From JBJEXX01 sp051886215 (GTDB lineage Bacteria > Bacillota_I > Bacilli_A > RF39 > UBA660): a stretch of 13,708 nt of DNA. Both the position numbers and the translations under genes were made by a program. Positions 13,593-13,708 of this stretch are shown one piece after another. The stretch spans positions 1 to 13,708 of the forward strand of contig JBJEXX010000063.1 in assembly GCA_051886215.1 (NCBI GenBank), written 5' to 3'. The notes under the pieces were generated by a model that saw nothing but the letters and a program-made list of their open reading frames with translations, did not search any database and was not told the origin of the DNA. Each line of letters begins with the position of its first letter. The first letter of the stretch is position 1.

Positions 13593-13620
13593 CTTTTTTA
13601 GTTATTTTCTTTCTTTTATT
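13585..13620 (+). terminator. Intrinsic terminator overlapping the HDIG gene stop codon
   Basis: GAAAATAACT (13585-13594) pairs perfectly with AGTTATTTTC (13600-13609) around a TTTTT loop, then a T-rich tail. The TAA stop (13590-13592) is in the 5' arm. Confidence 0.8.
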
Positions 13621-13654
13621 AATAAGGAAAGTGCGATTTTTGAAAAAAAACACA

Positions 13655-13683
13655 TTGACGAACATAAGTTTTATATGTATAAT
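13655..13683 (+). promoter_or_regulatory. Promoter for a gene beyond the window
   Basis: TTGACG (13655-13660), a 17-base spacer and perfect TATAAT (13678-13683). The last bases ATGGTGGT contain a possible ribosome binding site, so the start codon probably lies just outside. Bases 13621-13654 hold nothing else I can identify. Confidence 0.75.
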
Positions 13684-13708
13684 ATAAATACAAATATATT
13701 ATGGTGGT

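Noticed and set aside
1..13708. CRISPR array, insertion sequence, prophage or tRNA genes
   Set aside because: No regularly spaced identical repeats with unique spacers, no transposase or integrase, and no tRNA-like cloverleaf were seen.

Overview
The window comes from a very AT-rich (about three quarters A+T by eye) low-GC Gram-positive bacterium. Supporting signs are canonical TTGACA/TATAAT promoters, AGGAGG-type ribosome binding sites, AGA-dominated arginine codons, a DnaB/DnaD-family primosome protein restricted to low-GC Firmicutes, and surface proteins with TasA/camelysin-type signal regions. Uninterrupted genes with TGG for tryptophan and one gene ending in TGA point to genetic code 11, not the Mycoplasma code. 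An uncultured host-associated Bacilli lineage (RF39-like or Erysipelotrichia-like) is my best guess, but it is an inference. All twelve genes lie on the + strand and gaps are short.

Layout. At 1-1600 a secreted or surface-anchored protein (SipW-type signal region, beta domain, BspA-like C-terminal repeats) is driven by a promoter whose -35/-10 spacer holds a run of nine G. Next come rnhB (RNase HII), a short structured RNA-like intergenic element ending in a terminator-like hairpin, and dnaB (replication initiation). At 3813-4939 there is a second, smaller protein sharing the beta domain of the first gene, and an HD-domain phosphohydrolase. At 5013-8947 an ABC ATPase is translationally coupled to a duplicated FtsX-type permease carrying a long heptad-repeat coiled-coil hairpin. 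At 9038-11771 lies a two-gene operon: a helical protein ending in a RelE/HigB-like domain and a 594-residue protein I do not recognise. At 11865-12877 a small membrane protein is paired with a membrane-anchored thioredoxin-fold protein. A second HD-domain hydrolase (12915-13592) and a strong promoter leading out of the window close the region.

How it works together. The window combines housekeeping functions (DNA replication, RNA:DNA hybrid removal), envelope functions (two surface proteins, the export or mechanotransmission ABC system, extracytoplasmic thiol chemistry) and nucleotide or metabolite hydrolysis (two HD enzymes). Expression signals are packed tightly: promoters give very short leaders, -35 boxes abut or overlap preceding terminators, and in five cases the stop codon lies inside the terminator (or terminator-like) hairpin of its own gene. 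That arrangement fits transcription uncoupled from translation, as described for Bacillus subtilis.

Most interesting points: the poly-G promoter spacer (candidate phase-variation switch for a surface protein), the RelE-like two-gene module with a dyad overlapping its -35 box, the pseudoknot-capable intergenic RNA, and the stop-codon/terminator overlaps.
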